A stretch of DNA of 64,000 bases, taken from Chalara sp. BL73. Lineage: Eukaryota > Ascomycota > Leotiomycetes > Helotiales. The notes beneath the pieces are model-generated. The model ran no database searches. It was not told the origin of the DNA and worked only from the letters and a program-made list of their open reading frames with translations. Made by a program: the position numbers and the translations under genes. The number at the start of each line of letters is the position of its first letter. Position 1 is the stretch's first letter. Positions 11,310 through 21,907 of the stretch are shown in pieces. The DNA lies in the NCBI GenBank assembly GCA_918026815.1, contig CAKJVC010000107.1:558001-622000 (forward strand), given 5' to 3'.

Positions 11310-11445
11310 AAAGTGTATTGTTTAAAATTTTTTAAAGTATTTCATAGCTAATAGTCGATTTCTAATTGCGATTTGAAATTTGGTCAATTATCATATTCTA
11401 TTACCTTATTTTGCGTTGTTACACGTTGGTCATTAATTCATGCCA
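11310..11445 (-). repeat. Right terminal inverted repeat of MITE copy 1
   Basis: This is the reverse complement of the left arm with scattered mismatches. It ends in ATTCATGCCA followed by the TA target dinucleotide, the same terminus as both ends of copy 2. Confidence 0.65.
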
Positions 11446-13078
11446 TAAATGCTTTATTCAGCAGCTATTGGTATCTTCTAGTAAGACTAAGATGGAGAGT
11501 ATATAGTAACGTGAGAATATAGATTTGACGAAGATCAAATGTCGGATTCAAAATCTGTACCATAATTACACATGTGGGCTTTATTCTGAGAATCAAGGCT
11601 AGGAGATATGTAAGGTATTTGATGAGATCTAGACATCTGCTAGACATTGGAATTCCCCCCCCCCCCCCCCCCCCCAAAAAGGAGCAGTTAGCATAAGGTA
11701 TCTCCTCTCAATATTGAAACAACTAAGTGAATGCCTGAAAGATCAAGCAAAAATTTGAGCTTGCGACAATAATTGAGGAGGGATAAAGCCGCGAACTTGA
11801 TGAGTGAACCAAGTTATTCTGTGCAACTCATCCTAGATAATCCATCTCATCTAAGCGCATTAAACAAAATCATGCATCTCTAGACAAGCTAAAACATACA
11901 GAGCTCATGCACTCCTTTACGTACCACACTTAAGATCCTTTTAACCTGCCTGCAAATCTTCAAGAGGTCACAGCCTTTAGTCGAACCTCAATATATAAGT
12001 CAGCCCGACCTCAATCCCGATGACAGAAAGCAGACGAGAATCTGCTGCTGTAGCCCTAAAATTCCTGATTGATTCCACAGTCCTGAGTGAAAACACCCTG
12101 ATGGGCTTAGCTGCATTTTATAGCTGAATCACAAAATACTTTTGTCAGGTCTTCTATTCTCAGAACAAAGAACAATACAAAAAGGCTGCTATGACAGACC
12201 GGAGACACAAGGGTGCGCAACGCTATAGAAGCCTGGTAAATTTATGCTTGGTATTGAAAGTCTCAAGATGACAAGCTTTACTCTAGATTTGGATGCTATT
12301 TGGGCCGCAGTTGCTTGGTCAGACGTTATTCAGTGACTGAGGAATGCAGATAAATTCTAGCCTTCTGAAATGTAGGAGACTTTCGTTTCTTGATGCTACG
12401 CAGGGAAGTGAAGTTCTTGTTGTGCTCCACATTATAGCCTATAGCACCAAGCAAATGCCTTATCTGGTCCAGGCTCTGTTACGCGATAGCTCTGCCTGGA
12501 GCACTCTTTCTGGTATTGAATTCCAGAATTTCCCAAGTCCTAGCTCAATTAGATGCCTTCAAGCCGAATTCCGTTCGTATAATTAAGGTGTTAAACATAA
12601 CTAGTGAGCAAACTGTATTCCAAAAAGCGGTCTGGCTAAGGCGCTTTAAGTCCTCTTCACTCAGAAATATATGGACGAACATCATTTCTATCTAAATTAG
12701 GTATGGGAGGCTTGTCTTTTACATGGAGATAAGGCTGCTTACTGGAAGTATATAGCTCGGGCTTACTATAAAGCCCGGGTAGAGTGTCGGCCCGAAAGGA
12801 GAATACCCGACTTCAACATTCCATCTAAGTTGAAATCAACCGGTTTTAGTCGGCAATAAATGTGCAAAGACCACCAATCAATGCTTGGTAAAGCTTAAGT
12901 CCACTTAAACGTCCCTCATCATTCAGGGCCAAGATGACGTGCATTTGCTTTGCAAGATCTATATAAAAGCACATTAACCGTCTCTTTCCCTGCATTTCTT
13001 AATCTTGAGCATCAGAGATCTGCTTAGACTTTGTATAAGTAATCCTAATCCTTTACATAAGATCAATTAACTTTGATC
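11446..13078. other. Intergenic between MITE copy 1 and the SDR gene
   Basis: It contains a 21-nt poly-C run and AT-rich sequence. Frames such as 12344-12586 have no known family and unremarkable composition. The last few hundred bases are the promoter of the reductase gene. No RNA gene was seen. Confidence 0.5.
11655..11675 (+). repeat. Poly-C homopolymer, 21 nt
   Basis: An uninterrupted run of 21 C on the plus strand (G-tract on the minus strand), followed directly by five A. It could form i-motif or G-quadruplex-like structures and is prone to length change or sequencing error. Confidence 0.9.
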
Positions 13079-14312
13079 ATGACCAAAGTCCTTCTTACAG
13101 GTGAGACTAATCCTCAAACTACCCCTCTATTACCCCTCCCACTTCTGATCGCAACCGGAATTGAGAAGTTTGAGAACTGACAGTTCGAAGGCGGCAGCGG
13201 CTTCATTGCAGCTCATGTGCTTGATATCCTCCTAGAGCACGGTCACTCAGTCGTAACAACCGTCCGCTCTCAAGAGAAAGCCCAAAAGATCAAAGATGCC
13301 CATCCCGACATACCAGCTTCCAAGCTCGACTTCCGAATAGTAGAAGACATTGCAGTCGAAGGCGCATTTGATGAGGCAGTCAAGATTGATGGCTTGGAGA
13401 CCGTTATTCATACCGCTTCGCCCGTACGTCTTTCATTCCATCCTTCATTCGTTAGAAGTCCACCCGGCTGACGAGTATGCGTAGTTCCACTTCAATGTCA
13501 CTGATGTGAAGAAAGATCTCCTCGACCCCGCCATCATCGGCACAACCGGTATTCTAAAAGCCATAAAAAAGAATGCACCATCCGTAAAGCACGTAGTTGT
13601 AACATCCTCCTTCGCAGCCATCATCAATCCATCCAAGGGACCATCATGGGATCATACGTATTCAGAGCAAGACTGGAACCCTATTACGCAGGACGAGGCT
13701 ACTCTCAACTCAGGCAATGGATACCGTGCTAGCAAGACCTTCGCTGAGAGGGCGGCATGGGAGTTTGTCGAGAAGGAGAAGCCTAATTTCACGTACATCC
13801 CCCTCCCCCCCCCCCCCCCCCCGAGTTTAGCGATGTGGAAAAGACTAATGTGACATAGGTTGAGCACCATCAATCCGCCCCTGGTCCTTGGCCCAATCGT
13901 CCACTACCTAAACTCCATATCCGCCCTCAACACCTCCAACCAACGGGTCCGCAGCCTCATTACCGGAGAATCCAAATCCGAGATCGCCGACACTGGCACC
14001 TATCTGTGGATTGACGTACGGGATCTCGCCCTCGCGCACGTACTCGCCATTGAGAAGCCCGAGGCTGCCGGCAAGCGCTTCTTTACTACCGCTGGGTATT
14101 TCAGCAATAAAGAGATCACGGAGGCTATTAGGAAGAATTTCCCCGAGCTGGAAGATCAGCTGCCGGGTAAGGATGTACCTGGTGGTGACTATCCGAAGGA
14201 GGGGTTGTATAAATACGATAACAAGAGGAGTGTAGAAGTGCTTGGGCTGAAGTTCAGGACGTTAGAAGAGAGTATTACGGATTTGGTTAAGAGTCTTAAA
14301 GGGTTGTATTGA
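13079..14312 (+). CDS. NAD(P)-dependent reductase, extended SDR (DFR/Gre2-like)
   Basis: Four exons are read as 13079-13100, 13191-13423, 13485-13792 and 13859-14312, giving 338 residues. Joining exons 1 and 2 restores MTKVLLTGGSGFIAAHVL, the extended-SDR dinucleotide-binding motif TGGxGFI. The catalytic YxxxK lies in YRASKTFAERAAWEF, with the upstream serines in VVVTSSFAAI. The substrate-side block LSTINPPLVLGP starts exon 4. These features place it with dihydroflavonol-4-reductase, cinnamoyl-CoA-reductase and methylglyoxal-reductase (Gre2) relatives; the substrate cannot be assigned. Acceptor choices were forced by phase: the exon 2 acceptor is the AG directly before GCGGCAGC. The third intron contains 18 consecutive C just after its donor. 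The enzyme probably acts in the cytosol, since no signal peptide is seen. Confidence 0.88.
13805..13822 (+). repeat. Poly-C homopolymer inside an intron
   Basis: Eighteen C lie within intron 3 of the SDR gene, 12 nt from the donor, with five more C directly before it after one T. It is the second long poly-C tract within 2.2 kb. Confidence 0.9.
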
Positions 14313-15734
14313 GGCATAAAATCTTTTTTTAGAATAATCTGGATAGAAATAGAGTTAGCTATAAACGGTTTTGAGTGAATATCAGCGTGGGTGTGAGTCA
14401 TGCGACTTTGCGGTGCCGCCTTGAAATAAAATTTCAATGTGTTGCGGTTTTGTTGCACATCTGCAGACGTTCTATACTTTCCTTTTCTGGAATAGGCGCC
14501 GGATGCATCATCTACTAGCCTTGAAACACTTTTGCAGCCTAATGTTGACCACATGAGACTTGCGCTCTCCTTGGTGAGCTTGTTGCTAGCCAAAACTCTG
14601 TATAAGGTGCAGCCAATAGGATTTCGCATATGATAGTGAATCTCGCATTACATGACTTTTGTTGCATGTCTGTCTAAATATCTATACCTGCCTTTCAGAG
14701 AATAGCCTGATAGCGTAGTTAAGTAATAGTCCCATGTTATTTTGCACAATTATTGTTGCATGTCTCTAGAAAATCTATACCTGCCGTTTATGGAATAGCT
14801 GGTAGGCTGATTAACACGTGGTTGTTCAATAAATCAGTGGAAATATTAGTCCCAAAGGTTCTGCACCACTCAAAGTTCGAGCTTGGGTGCACATATTTTT
14901 GTTGTATATCTACCTACAACGAATACCTGCCCTTTCTAGAATAGCGTGAATATAGCTCATCAATACTCTTGCTATTTAGTCTCAGAACCTAGAACTCGTT
15001 TAGCGACCCGCTAATAACCATCGGCGTCCATCTGCGTTAGGCTCAGAAAGCCACGGTTCCCTCAGCTAAAATTGAACCACTAGCAGGACAACACTAATTC
15101 TAGCTTGCGACATTTTCTACGACCTCTGGATATCCAATAAGATATAATACATGAATAAGCAAAAGTTTTGTTGCACATCGCAGATCCTGCGATATAAATA
15201 CTCTGATAAATTGATGAGAGGGGAGGCTTAGCGGGATGCTGGCCATCCCTGAGGATCCTCGCTTGGGCTCACAAGCTCATGCTCCATTGACTCCATCGTA
15301 GTTACAGCATCTCTCGTTTGTATATCTGTGATCTTGAAATAATATTCGTCTGAGACGAAGGGTTTGACGCTTCATTGCTCGTGTAAGTAGATGTGAAAGG
15401 CGGAATAAAATTTGGCGGGATAGACTACGCTTGTGTGTGGGACTTAGCAACTCACTTGTGGGGAGTACAGCAATGAAGATTCTACGGATTATAGGGCTTG
15501 GATAAATACTCCAAATTTACTAGCAGGTGTAATTAAACGGTAGTAGATATCAGGAGCTGATGTGTGAAAAATACCGCTCAATTGAATCCGCGAATGACCC
15601 ATGACACCATGAGGGCTCATGCCATAGATGTATACATGATGTACATGGCCCTAAACGCTAGGAGCCTTGCTAACCTGCCTCCGTAACACCTTTCGCCACC
15701 TAGAAGCTCATTAACCTCGTTTAACGCATATCAA
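14313..15734. other. Intergenic with degenerate repeat, between convergent genes
   Basis: The 3' ends of the SDR gene and the GID-subunit gene face each other here. Apart from the repeat at 14448-14950 I see no gene or known RNA. Confidence 0.55.
14448..14950 (+). repeat. Degenerate direct repeat, four diverged units
   Basis: Four diverged units begin near 14448, 14657, 14752 and 14896. Each shows TTTTGTTGCATRTCT, then about 15 nt later ATCTATACCTGCC (partly lost in the first unit), then TTTCTRGAATAGC. Unit spacing is irregular (about 209, 95 and 144 nt). A fifth partial copy of the first box (AGTTTTGTTGCACATC) occurs near 15167. Function is unknown; it could be relic transposon or satellite DNA. 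Confidence 0.65.
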
Positions 15735-18700
15735 TTAGTGTTGTTCCGGACCATGTGTCATCTGCCATATCGCTGACTTCACTCGCTCTCTAACATTCAA
15801 TTCAGTATCCGTATTCCTCAAGCCCTCGAGCTTCTCTAGAAAACCAAGCCGTTCCAGTTCTTGTGCTCGCTCTGCAGCCTGTTTGCGATCTAATTCATCA
15901 TCCACCCAAGTCAGGTTTACAACAAGCTGACATAAACAGGTGCGCACCTCGCTATTTGCGTGATTAAACTGCGGCACCAGTAATTTGAGTAAATCCTTTT
16001 GAGCAATAAGCAATTGACGATGCCGCGGGGCGCTCGCTGCCATATGCACGAGAATATAGCCTACGGCTATAATTATCTCTGCCTGTGGAGGAATTGTCAC
16101 CCTGCTCTCGCCTCCCGATAGGCTTCGACGACTGAAAGGACCAACATTTTTCGACCTCAATTTCGATGCTAGAATTTCAAATACCCTGTCTTGCCCAAGA
16201 GCATTAAAAAGGAAATCGACCATTTCTGTGCAATCAGTTTGACCCCCTTGTCCAGCACCTCCTATCAGATTTCGTATGAAATCGAGACCTTGCTCCTGTA
16301 CAGCGATATCATCCTTTCTAGCCTTCTTTGCAGGATTGATCTCTGCCTCTCTGAGCAATGCTAAGCGCGCCTCTGCTTGTTGTATAGACTTGCTGCGGCT
16401 GCTGCTTGGTCTCGAATTTGTTCGGCCAAGGGAAGCGCTCAAACCTGTCTCTAACTGATCCTCGAATTGATCCATCTCAACATCTTCGTCGAAAGTGTCA
16501 GCTGATATCGCAGCTGATGGTTTTCCATCACTTCCTTTTGACGAAAGTAAAGCCTCATCTTCAGTATCGTCGCAAATAAGCTGTACTAGCCATCCTTGTC
16601 CAAGCTCTTCCAGGCAAGTTCTCTTCATATCATTGCTAACCCCATGGACAAAGTGTTTTAATGCCCAGAGAGCATTAACTCGTAGCTTTGCATTTCCTGA
16701 ATGCGCGTGCTCACACAGTATCTTTAGCACACCCGCCTCACTGATCGTCTGTGACCAAGTTAATTATGGTTAAAACGTAGTTAACTGGAACTTACATCAC
16801 GCATAGGACTGATGTCCATCACCAGATTGCAAACTGCTCCTGTTGCAGCAATCTGAACCTCAAAGTCTGGGTGCTTAAGCAGTTTGAACACTGGCAAAGC
16901 CACACCATTGTCAATCAGCGTAGTTCGCAATACACTGACAGAGCGGGAAAGGGCGCGAATAGCGCCACATGCAGCTATTAGCACGCTGACGGGGTTTTTG
17001 CCATAGCCCTGCTTTGGCTCTTCTTCGGTTGGTGTACTATTGGGTTTTTCTGATTTGTCACCAATCTTTGGGGGCAGTGGTTTGCTAGGATTTGGGTTCA
17101 TTGATTCAACAATATACGGAATCATGCCCTGGTCGACGATCATCTTGCGATATTCATCTTTGAATGGAGCCAGAGCTGCAATCGCTTTCAGGGTACTTTC
17201 CCTGACACGTATGCGATGAACTAGTAAAGGTGGCTGGCTTGGGTAAACCGGATCATTGTTCAGAGATATGTCCATCTCGTCTGAACCATCAGAAAGCTGT
17301 GGAGACCAAGTATCGACTTGAGCATCTTCAAGGACAGGATCGTATGAAATCTTCAATAGTTTTGATAGCTTGCTCATAACCCCTGCTTCGATTGCGGCCT
17401 TTTGTAGAAACTCACTATCAGTTACTAGCATTGCTAGAACTGCGGGTGCCCGTTCCTTCACAGTCCAATCCAACAGATTTTGTGTTTTGTCATTGTCCAG
17501 GTCTTGAGTTCTGGACACAGGACTAATATCATCCAACATACGGACTAATAATGGTATGGCCAGCAGCCCTATAGCAGTTTCTCTGGTGTTGTGTGTCAAA
17601 CCAGCCCTATATAGAATGGTCAAGATTGAAGCAGCAGTTAGCCGCTCAATACTGTTTTGCGAATCAAGCGGCCGAAATCGAAGCAAAAGGATCAGAAAAG
17701 CAATCAGCGGACTTTCTGGCTCTTCGGGCTCCACGGATATATTATCTATTGATGCCGCAGATGCAGCTGGGTCAGGCCATGTTGGTAGCGACGCATAATT
17801 ATACTTTCTGGCTGTATGCGATAGGTCAACTCTAGAGCCTGAAGTACCTAAAGGCGGGAATGCAGATGCTTGAGCAGCCGCGCTCTTCGGTAGGTGCAAT
17901 GGTGTGCAGGGAAGGAGGAAATCCATTGCCCCTAATTGGATTTGCTGGCTGCTTAGACCTGCGGCATTATATGCGTTCCAAGCTGCACGCGTATTCTGGT
18001 TGGCAATAAATTCGGTCCCTGCAGCTGTTGGGAAGACAGCCAATATTGATGGGGAGTAAAGAAGTTGAGAAGCCCTCAATTTTGAATCCGCAATGATCAC
18101 CGAGATTGCCTCTAATATCACCGCGAGTACGGCATTTTGAGGAGCTGGTGCTGGGAAAAACTCATGCAGGCCTTCCTTTTGGGAAAGTATTTCCGCTCCA
18201 GGTATAACGAAGCCTCCTGCAACAGCAAAGCTTGCGAGCTTTGTGGCAAGAGCATCGAGGACCCCCAAACTTGCAAGACTCTGTTGATGCCGTTCTTCTC
18301 GACACACTCGGCTTATTAGAGATGCTGCTGTGGATATCTGGCATTGTACAGTTATCGAAGGTGATGATTGCAATATAATCCGGCAAAGCGAACTGAGATG
18401 TTGACGGATGAAAAGCCCCTCTGCCAGAATGCTTGTGCTAAGCGTAGATGTTGTTGGTGCTAACGCGCAGGAATCTGCCAAGTTCGACAATGCTCGAAGG
18501 GAAGCTAGAACCAGCTGCGGAGGGTTATATAATGGACAAAGATTTGATAGGATTGCTGGAAGCGCTGATGCAGATTGAAAACGCGATAGAAAGGATGGGC
18601 CGCCTGGGTGCAAATTAACATCTGGCTCTGTCCTGAACCTCCAAGAGCAAATCTTACCCATTGCAAGGCTTGCAACCACATGCAGTCCTTGAAGCCGAAC

Positions 18701-18934
18701 GACATCTTCTTCAGTTAGAGGCTTTGATGCAAAGCTATAGTCGTGTGATTTTCCATCCTGTCTAGCTGGTCGGTTCGAAATCAGACGTACAATGGGATCC
18801 AGAATGCCAGAGGCGATCGCCTTCACTTTATTTCCTGGATGCCCAATGAGTTCATTTTTCAGAGATCTTAAGGTAGATATCTGTTCTGATGCGTTTCTTG
18901 CATTTCGGATTTGAGAAGTCCATTGTTGAGCCAT
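15735..18934 (-). CDS. Armadillo-repeat GID E3 ligase subunit (Gid5/Vid28/ARMC8)
   Basis: Two exons, 18934-16796 and 16748-15735, give 1050 residues. Gid5 (Vid28), the counterpart of animal ARMC8, is a curved ARM-repeat scaffold in the GID/CTLH ubiquitin ligase that holds substrate receptors such as Gid4; in yeast this ligase degrades gluconeogenic enzymes when glucose returns. Repeats are visible along the chain, e.g. LRALSNLADSC, FEVQIAATGAVCNLVMDISP and LRVNALWALKHFVHG near the exon junction, and VRTCLCQLVVNLTWVDD near the end. The splice joins SPMRD to TISEAGVLKILC in phase 0 and so keeps a repeat intact across the intron, supporting the model. The start is the first ATG. The GID5 assignment over other ARM proteins rests on the length and the C-terminal ARM block. 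Confidence 0.85.
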
Positions 18935-19619
18935 TGCGAGGCGGAACGGATGGATGGGAGTACAAGAATAGCCTCGCCTTTGCTAGCGGAGAAGGTCGTT
19001 GTTTGCGGTTTTGAGATTCGAAAATAAGCCACCGGTCATTAGAAATTATTAGTCAATGGACGCGTGATTAAGGGGAGATATGATTGATGCATAAAGGCGA
19101 TTCTGAATGTATCAGGAGGAGACGGACATATGTCGATAAAGGTCATCGTCAGCCTTGTCAAAATATGGGGGGGGTGCACCAGTCGCATCGCATCATCCAC
19201 CCCATCACCAATGGCAAAGCTTAACCAATAATTCCTTCTCGCAGAGCCTCAACATAAGATCTTCACGATCAACATCAAGAATCATATCAACGTATATATC
19301 CCTCTTCAGATCGGGCGAACTGTAATACTGCCAGAACAATAGCATCGAGCAGAACCATTGTCCAGGAATACCAGCAGAGCACACTCGAAAATCCAGCCTC
19401 TACCGTTCTATGATCAAATTTTCTTCACATATCAGATCGACCATCTTTGTAGCCTTGATTTAGGAATATCCTACAGTCTCGCCCCTCTGAAGCTCCCCAT
19501 ACCTTGGATCCTAGGTATAGAAGCGCAAATCATTAGTCCCAGAACCAAGGACTGCATTCTTTTCCCACCCCACCTTCGTTCTTTCCTGGAGTTGAGATGA
19601 CTTCCGCACTCGAGGGATC
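18935..19619. other. Divergent promoter region with PREG leader
   Basis: Shared upstream region of the GID-subunit gene (minus) and the Pho80-like cyclin gene (plus). Two short upstream ORFs of the cyclin gene start within it. A seven-G run occurs near 19168. No other gene was seen. Confidence 0.55.
19410..19463 (+). other. uORF 1 in the presumed leader of the Pho80-like gene
   Basis: An ATG-initiated frame of 17 codons plus stop. Whether it is translated depends on where transcription starts, which is not known. It lies 210 nt upstream of the first main-frame ATG. Confidence 0.3.
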
Positions 19620-19638
19620 ATGCTTCAGCCTAGATTGA
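19597..19638 (+). other. uORF 2 overlapping the Pho80-like start codon
   Basis: Thirteen codons plus stop, in another frame, starting 23 nt before and ending 16 nt after the main-frame ATG at 19620. Ribosomes that use it could not initiate at 19620 without backing up, so it would favour initiation at a later ATG such as 19815. Confidence 0.4.
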
Positions 19639-20802
19639 GCCCATCAGTGTTCTCACAGCATCAGTATGGGTCAGTGGCTACTAGAAAGAATTCATTATCG
19701 GGTTCGCGCAGAAACATAGGGCCATCACCTACGCCATCTCCTGCACTTGCACCCCCACCGCGACTTATCCATTATGTATCTAGGGGTACCCAATATTCTC
19801 CACCTGCACAGAAGATGAGCACACCTCCAGTGCCAGCGTCTGATGAAGTTGCACAGCTCCCTCGGCAGGAAGTTTCCGGGATGGAGGAACGGGTCCAGGA
19901 TCCAGTGCCAACACCGGAAGCGCCTCCCTCTCCCATTATACCTGCAGAGTCTCCAAGTCTAAAGAAAAGACAGAATAGAGATGATGCACCTTCTATTGTG
20001 CCTCCAAATTCTCATACTGGTGCTTCTAAACGCGTTAGGCCTGCACAAGGCCCGGTGAAGGTTCTTCCAGCACAGTATGAATTCTGCCAGGTGGAGGATA
20101 TGGTTATACTTATAGCCAATATGATATCAGAACTTATAGCCACGAATGACGAACTTCCTCTGCGGAAGGGTGTCCTGACTAGATTTCATTCAAGGTAAAG
20201 ATGCTGTGAAGACCAAGTTTCCGCCTTGACTGACTTGTGCCAGGACACCTCCTGGAATTTCTGTCTTAGATTATCTGGCACGGCTAGCGAAGCACGCAAC
20301 CCTTACACCACCTCTTCTTTTATCCATGGTCTATTATATTGATAGGTTATGTTCACTGTACCCGGCGTTTACCATAACTACTCTCACGGTACACCGCTTC
20401 CTGATTACCGCTGCAACGGTGGCAGCAAAAGGTCTTTCCGATCAGTTTTGGAACAATGCGACATACGCCAGAGTAGGAGGAATCAAAATAGCTGAGCTAG
20501 GTCTATTGGAACTCGACTTTCTCTATCGCGTGGACTGGAAGATCGTCCCGAATCCTGAGGTGCTAGTTGATTATTATCGGGGCTTGGTCGAGCGTTCGGA
20601 CGGCTATGAGCTCGAGGATGACGGCTCGAGCGAGGAAATCTCTGACGAAGGAGATGAAGGAGAAAGAGATTTAGCAGAATCACCCGCCGTTAAGAGCGAG
20701 GCTACAAATGAGAAATGGAAAGAGTGGATGAGTGATGTTTCTACAAAGAGAGCCGTAAAAGAAGAAAACGCAGAACATACAAAAGACGACGGTGCGGAAT
20801 AA
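19620..20802 (+). CDS. Pho80-like cyclin (PREG type), phosphate-response regulator
   Basis: Exons 19620-20194 and 20244-20802 give 377 residues. Pho80/PREG cyclins partner Pho85/PGOV kinase and, when phosphate is plentiful, keep the bHLH factor Pho4/NUC-1 out of the nucleus. The cyclin core is clear: MVILIANMISELIATND, then RFHSR joined by the splice to TPPGISVLDYLARLAKHATL, LLLSMVYYIDRLCSLYPAF, TVHRFLITAATVAAKGL, and VDWKIVPNPEVLVDYY. The first 140 residues are Pro/Ser-rich with no domain, and the C-terminal tail is acidic. The ATG at 19620 is in a weak context and is overlapped by a uORF; an in-frame ATG at 19815 (residue 66, context AAGATGA) is a serious alternative start and would leave the cyclin domain whole. 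Confidence 0.88.
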
Positions 20803-21283
20803 GCGCCTAATTAGTTCATGAGAGGTTACGTCTGTTGTATACCCCGGTTGTCGTTGTTGCATTTTAGCATTTGGAGGGAAACGGCGTTTTGGTCTGCTGT
20901 TGGGTGGTTTATACGAAAGTATACGAAATTAGACGCTAGTATACGATTAAAGCGTGGACATACCCAAGTGTGTTGATCCGGATGGGTTGTGCAGTTGCGA
21001 TTTTGTAGATATGGCAGCTTGAGAAGAAATATAGAAAGAGCTCCGCATACTTGGTTGCTGGAATATTAGTGAAGGGGATGAAGATGCGCAAGGCTTTTCG
21101 ATTTTTCATTCCGCCTTCATTTGTAGATAGATAGTACCCTGGCATTAATTTACAGGCCGCCGTCATTGCTCGCCCAAACAACTTACCCTGTAAAAGGTTC
21201 AGCCTTGTACATTATCATCTAGTGAGGCTGAAATCTACTCTTGAGTTTCACAACCGCAATCTCAACATCAACCAATATCCAAC
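20803..21283. other. Intergenic between Pho80-like cyclin and EMC10
   Basis: This is the presumed 3' untranslated region of the cyclin gene plus the EMC10 promoter. Three short GTATACGA-like repeats occur at about 20910-20950. No gene was seen. Confidence 0.5.
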
Positions 21284-21907
21284 ATGAAACCTTTCTGCGC
21301 TGTCCTCGCTCTCTGCGCGATAGCGCTCGCTATATCGTCGGATTTAATTGACGAAACTACGGTCTACATACAATCTCTCGATGCCCCATCATCACCTTCT
21401 CGGCTCGCAGAAATAAAGTTCAACCCGTCGACGCTCGACGCAGAACTCTCATCATACGACGCGCCAATATTATCATCAGGCTCAAAGAGAGTGAAAATAG
21501 GAGTCTACGACCCTGTGACTGGTAGCTGGAAGAGTTCGACGTCCGTCACGTCCGCGGAAAGTTTTGCGAAAGGATTCCAGCCCACGATCGTTTTAAGTTT
21601 AGATGCGCAAGGAGAAGTGTTAGGTGCCAGTTTAAAGGCGTCGATCATTGATGCGGGACAAACGAGAAATTTTGGACCAAGGGTTAGGGTGAGGAAGACG
21701 CAGAAGGGTAAACAGCCTTCGCTCAATCGGCCGGTTGTGCTGAGCCCTGAAGGAAAGGTTGCGGAGCCGGAGCCTGAGAAGACGATTCTTCAGAAGTGAG
21801 TTAGACAATTGGTTTCGTAGCAAAAAATATTTGTTAACATTTACAGGTATTGGTGGGTGATTCTTCTGGGAATCATGCTTTTGATGACTGCTGGCCCCGC
21901 CGAGTAG
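21284..21907 (+). CDS. ER membrane protein complex subunit 10 (EMC10-like)
   Basis: Exons 21284-21795 and 21847-21907 give 190 residues. EMC inserts tail-anchored and multipass proteins into the ER membrane, and EMC10 is its lumenal-domain subunit. An N-terminal signal peptide is visible (MKPFCAVLALCAIALAISS). The beta-rich lumenal part contains KRVKIGVYDPVTGSWKSS and a conserved block with LSLDAQGEVLGASL. The small last exon adds the single C-terminal membrane segment YWWVILLGIMLLMTAG, joined to LQK in correct phase; without splicing the protein would lose its anchor. Length is typical for the fungal family. The assignment is from domain layout and the remembered C-terminal block (EPEKTILQKYWWV), so I hold it at good but not full confidence. 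Confidence 0.8.

Larger units (their letters stand above)
10899..11445. mobile_element. MITE copy 1, long terminal inverted repeats, TA-flanked
   Basis: A 547-bp non-coding element bounded on both sides by TA. Its ends are imperfect inverted repeats. The left reads TGACATAATGACC and the right, reversed, reads TGGCATGAATTAATGACC; both continue into CGCAAAATA, GGTAATAGAATATGA and CAAATCGCAATTAGAAAT. The same repeat occurs at 50387-51002. No transposase is present. TA flanks and palindromic ends suggest a non-autonomous Tc1/mariner-type element. The left end is more decayed than that of copy 2. The middle holds short degenerate repeats (CTGGCTG, AGCTAGAAACG). Confidence 0.8.

Noticed and set aside
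19358..19600. 80-codon frame upstream of the Pho80-like gene
   Set aside because: It begins with TTG and has no internal ATG, so it is not a eukaryotic ORF.
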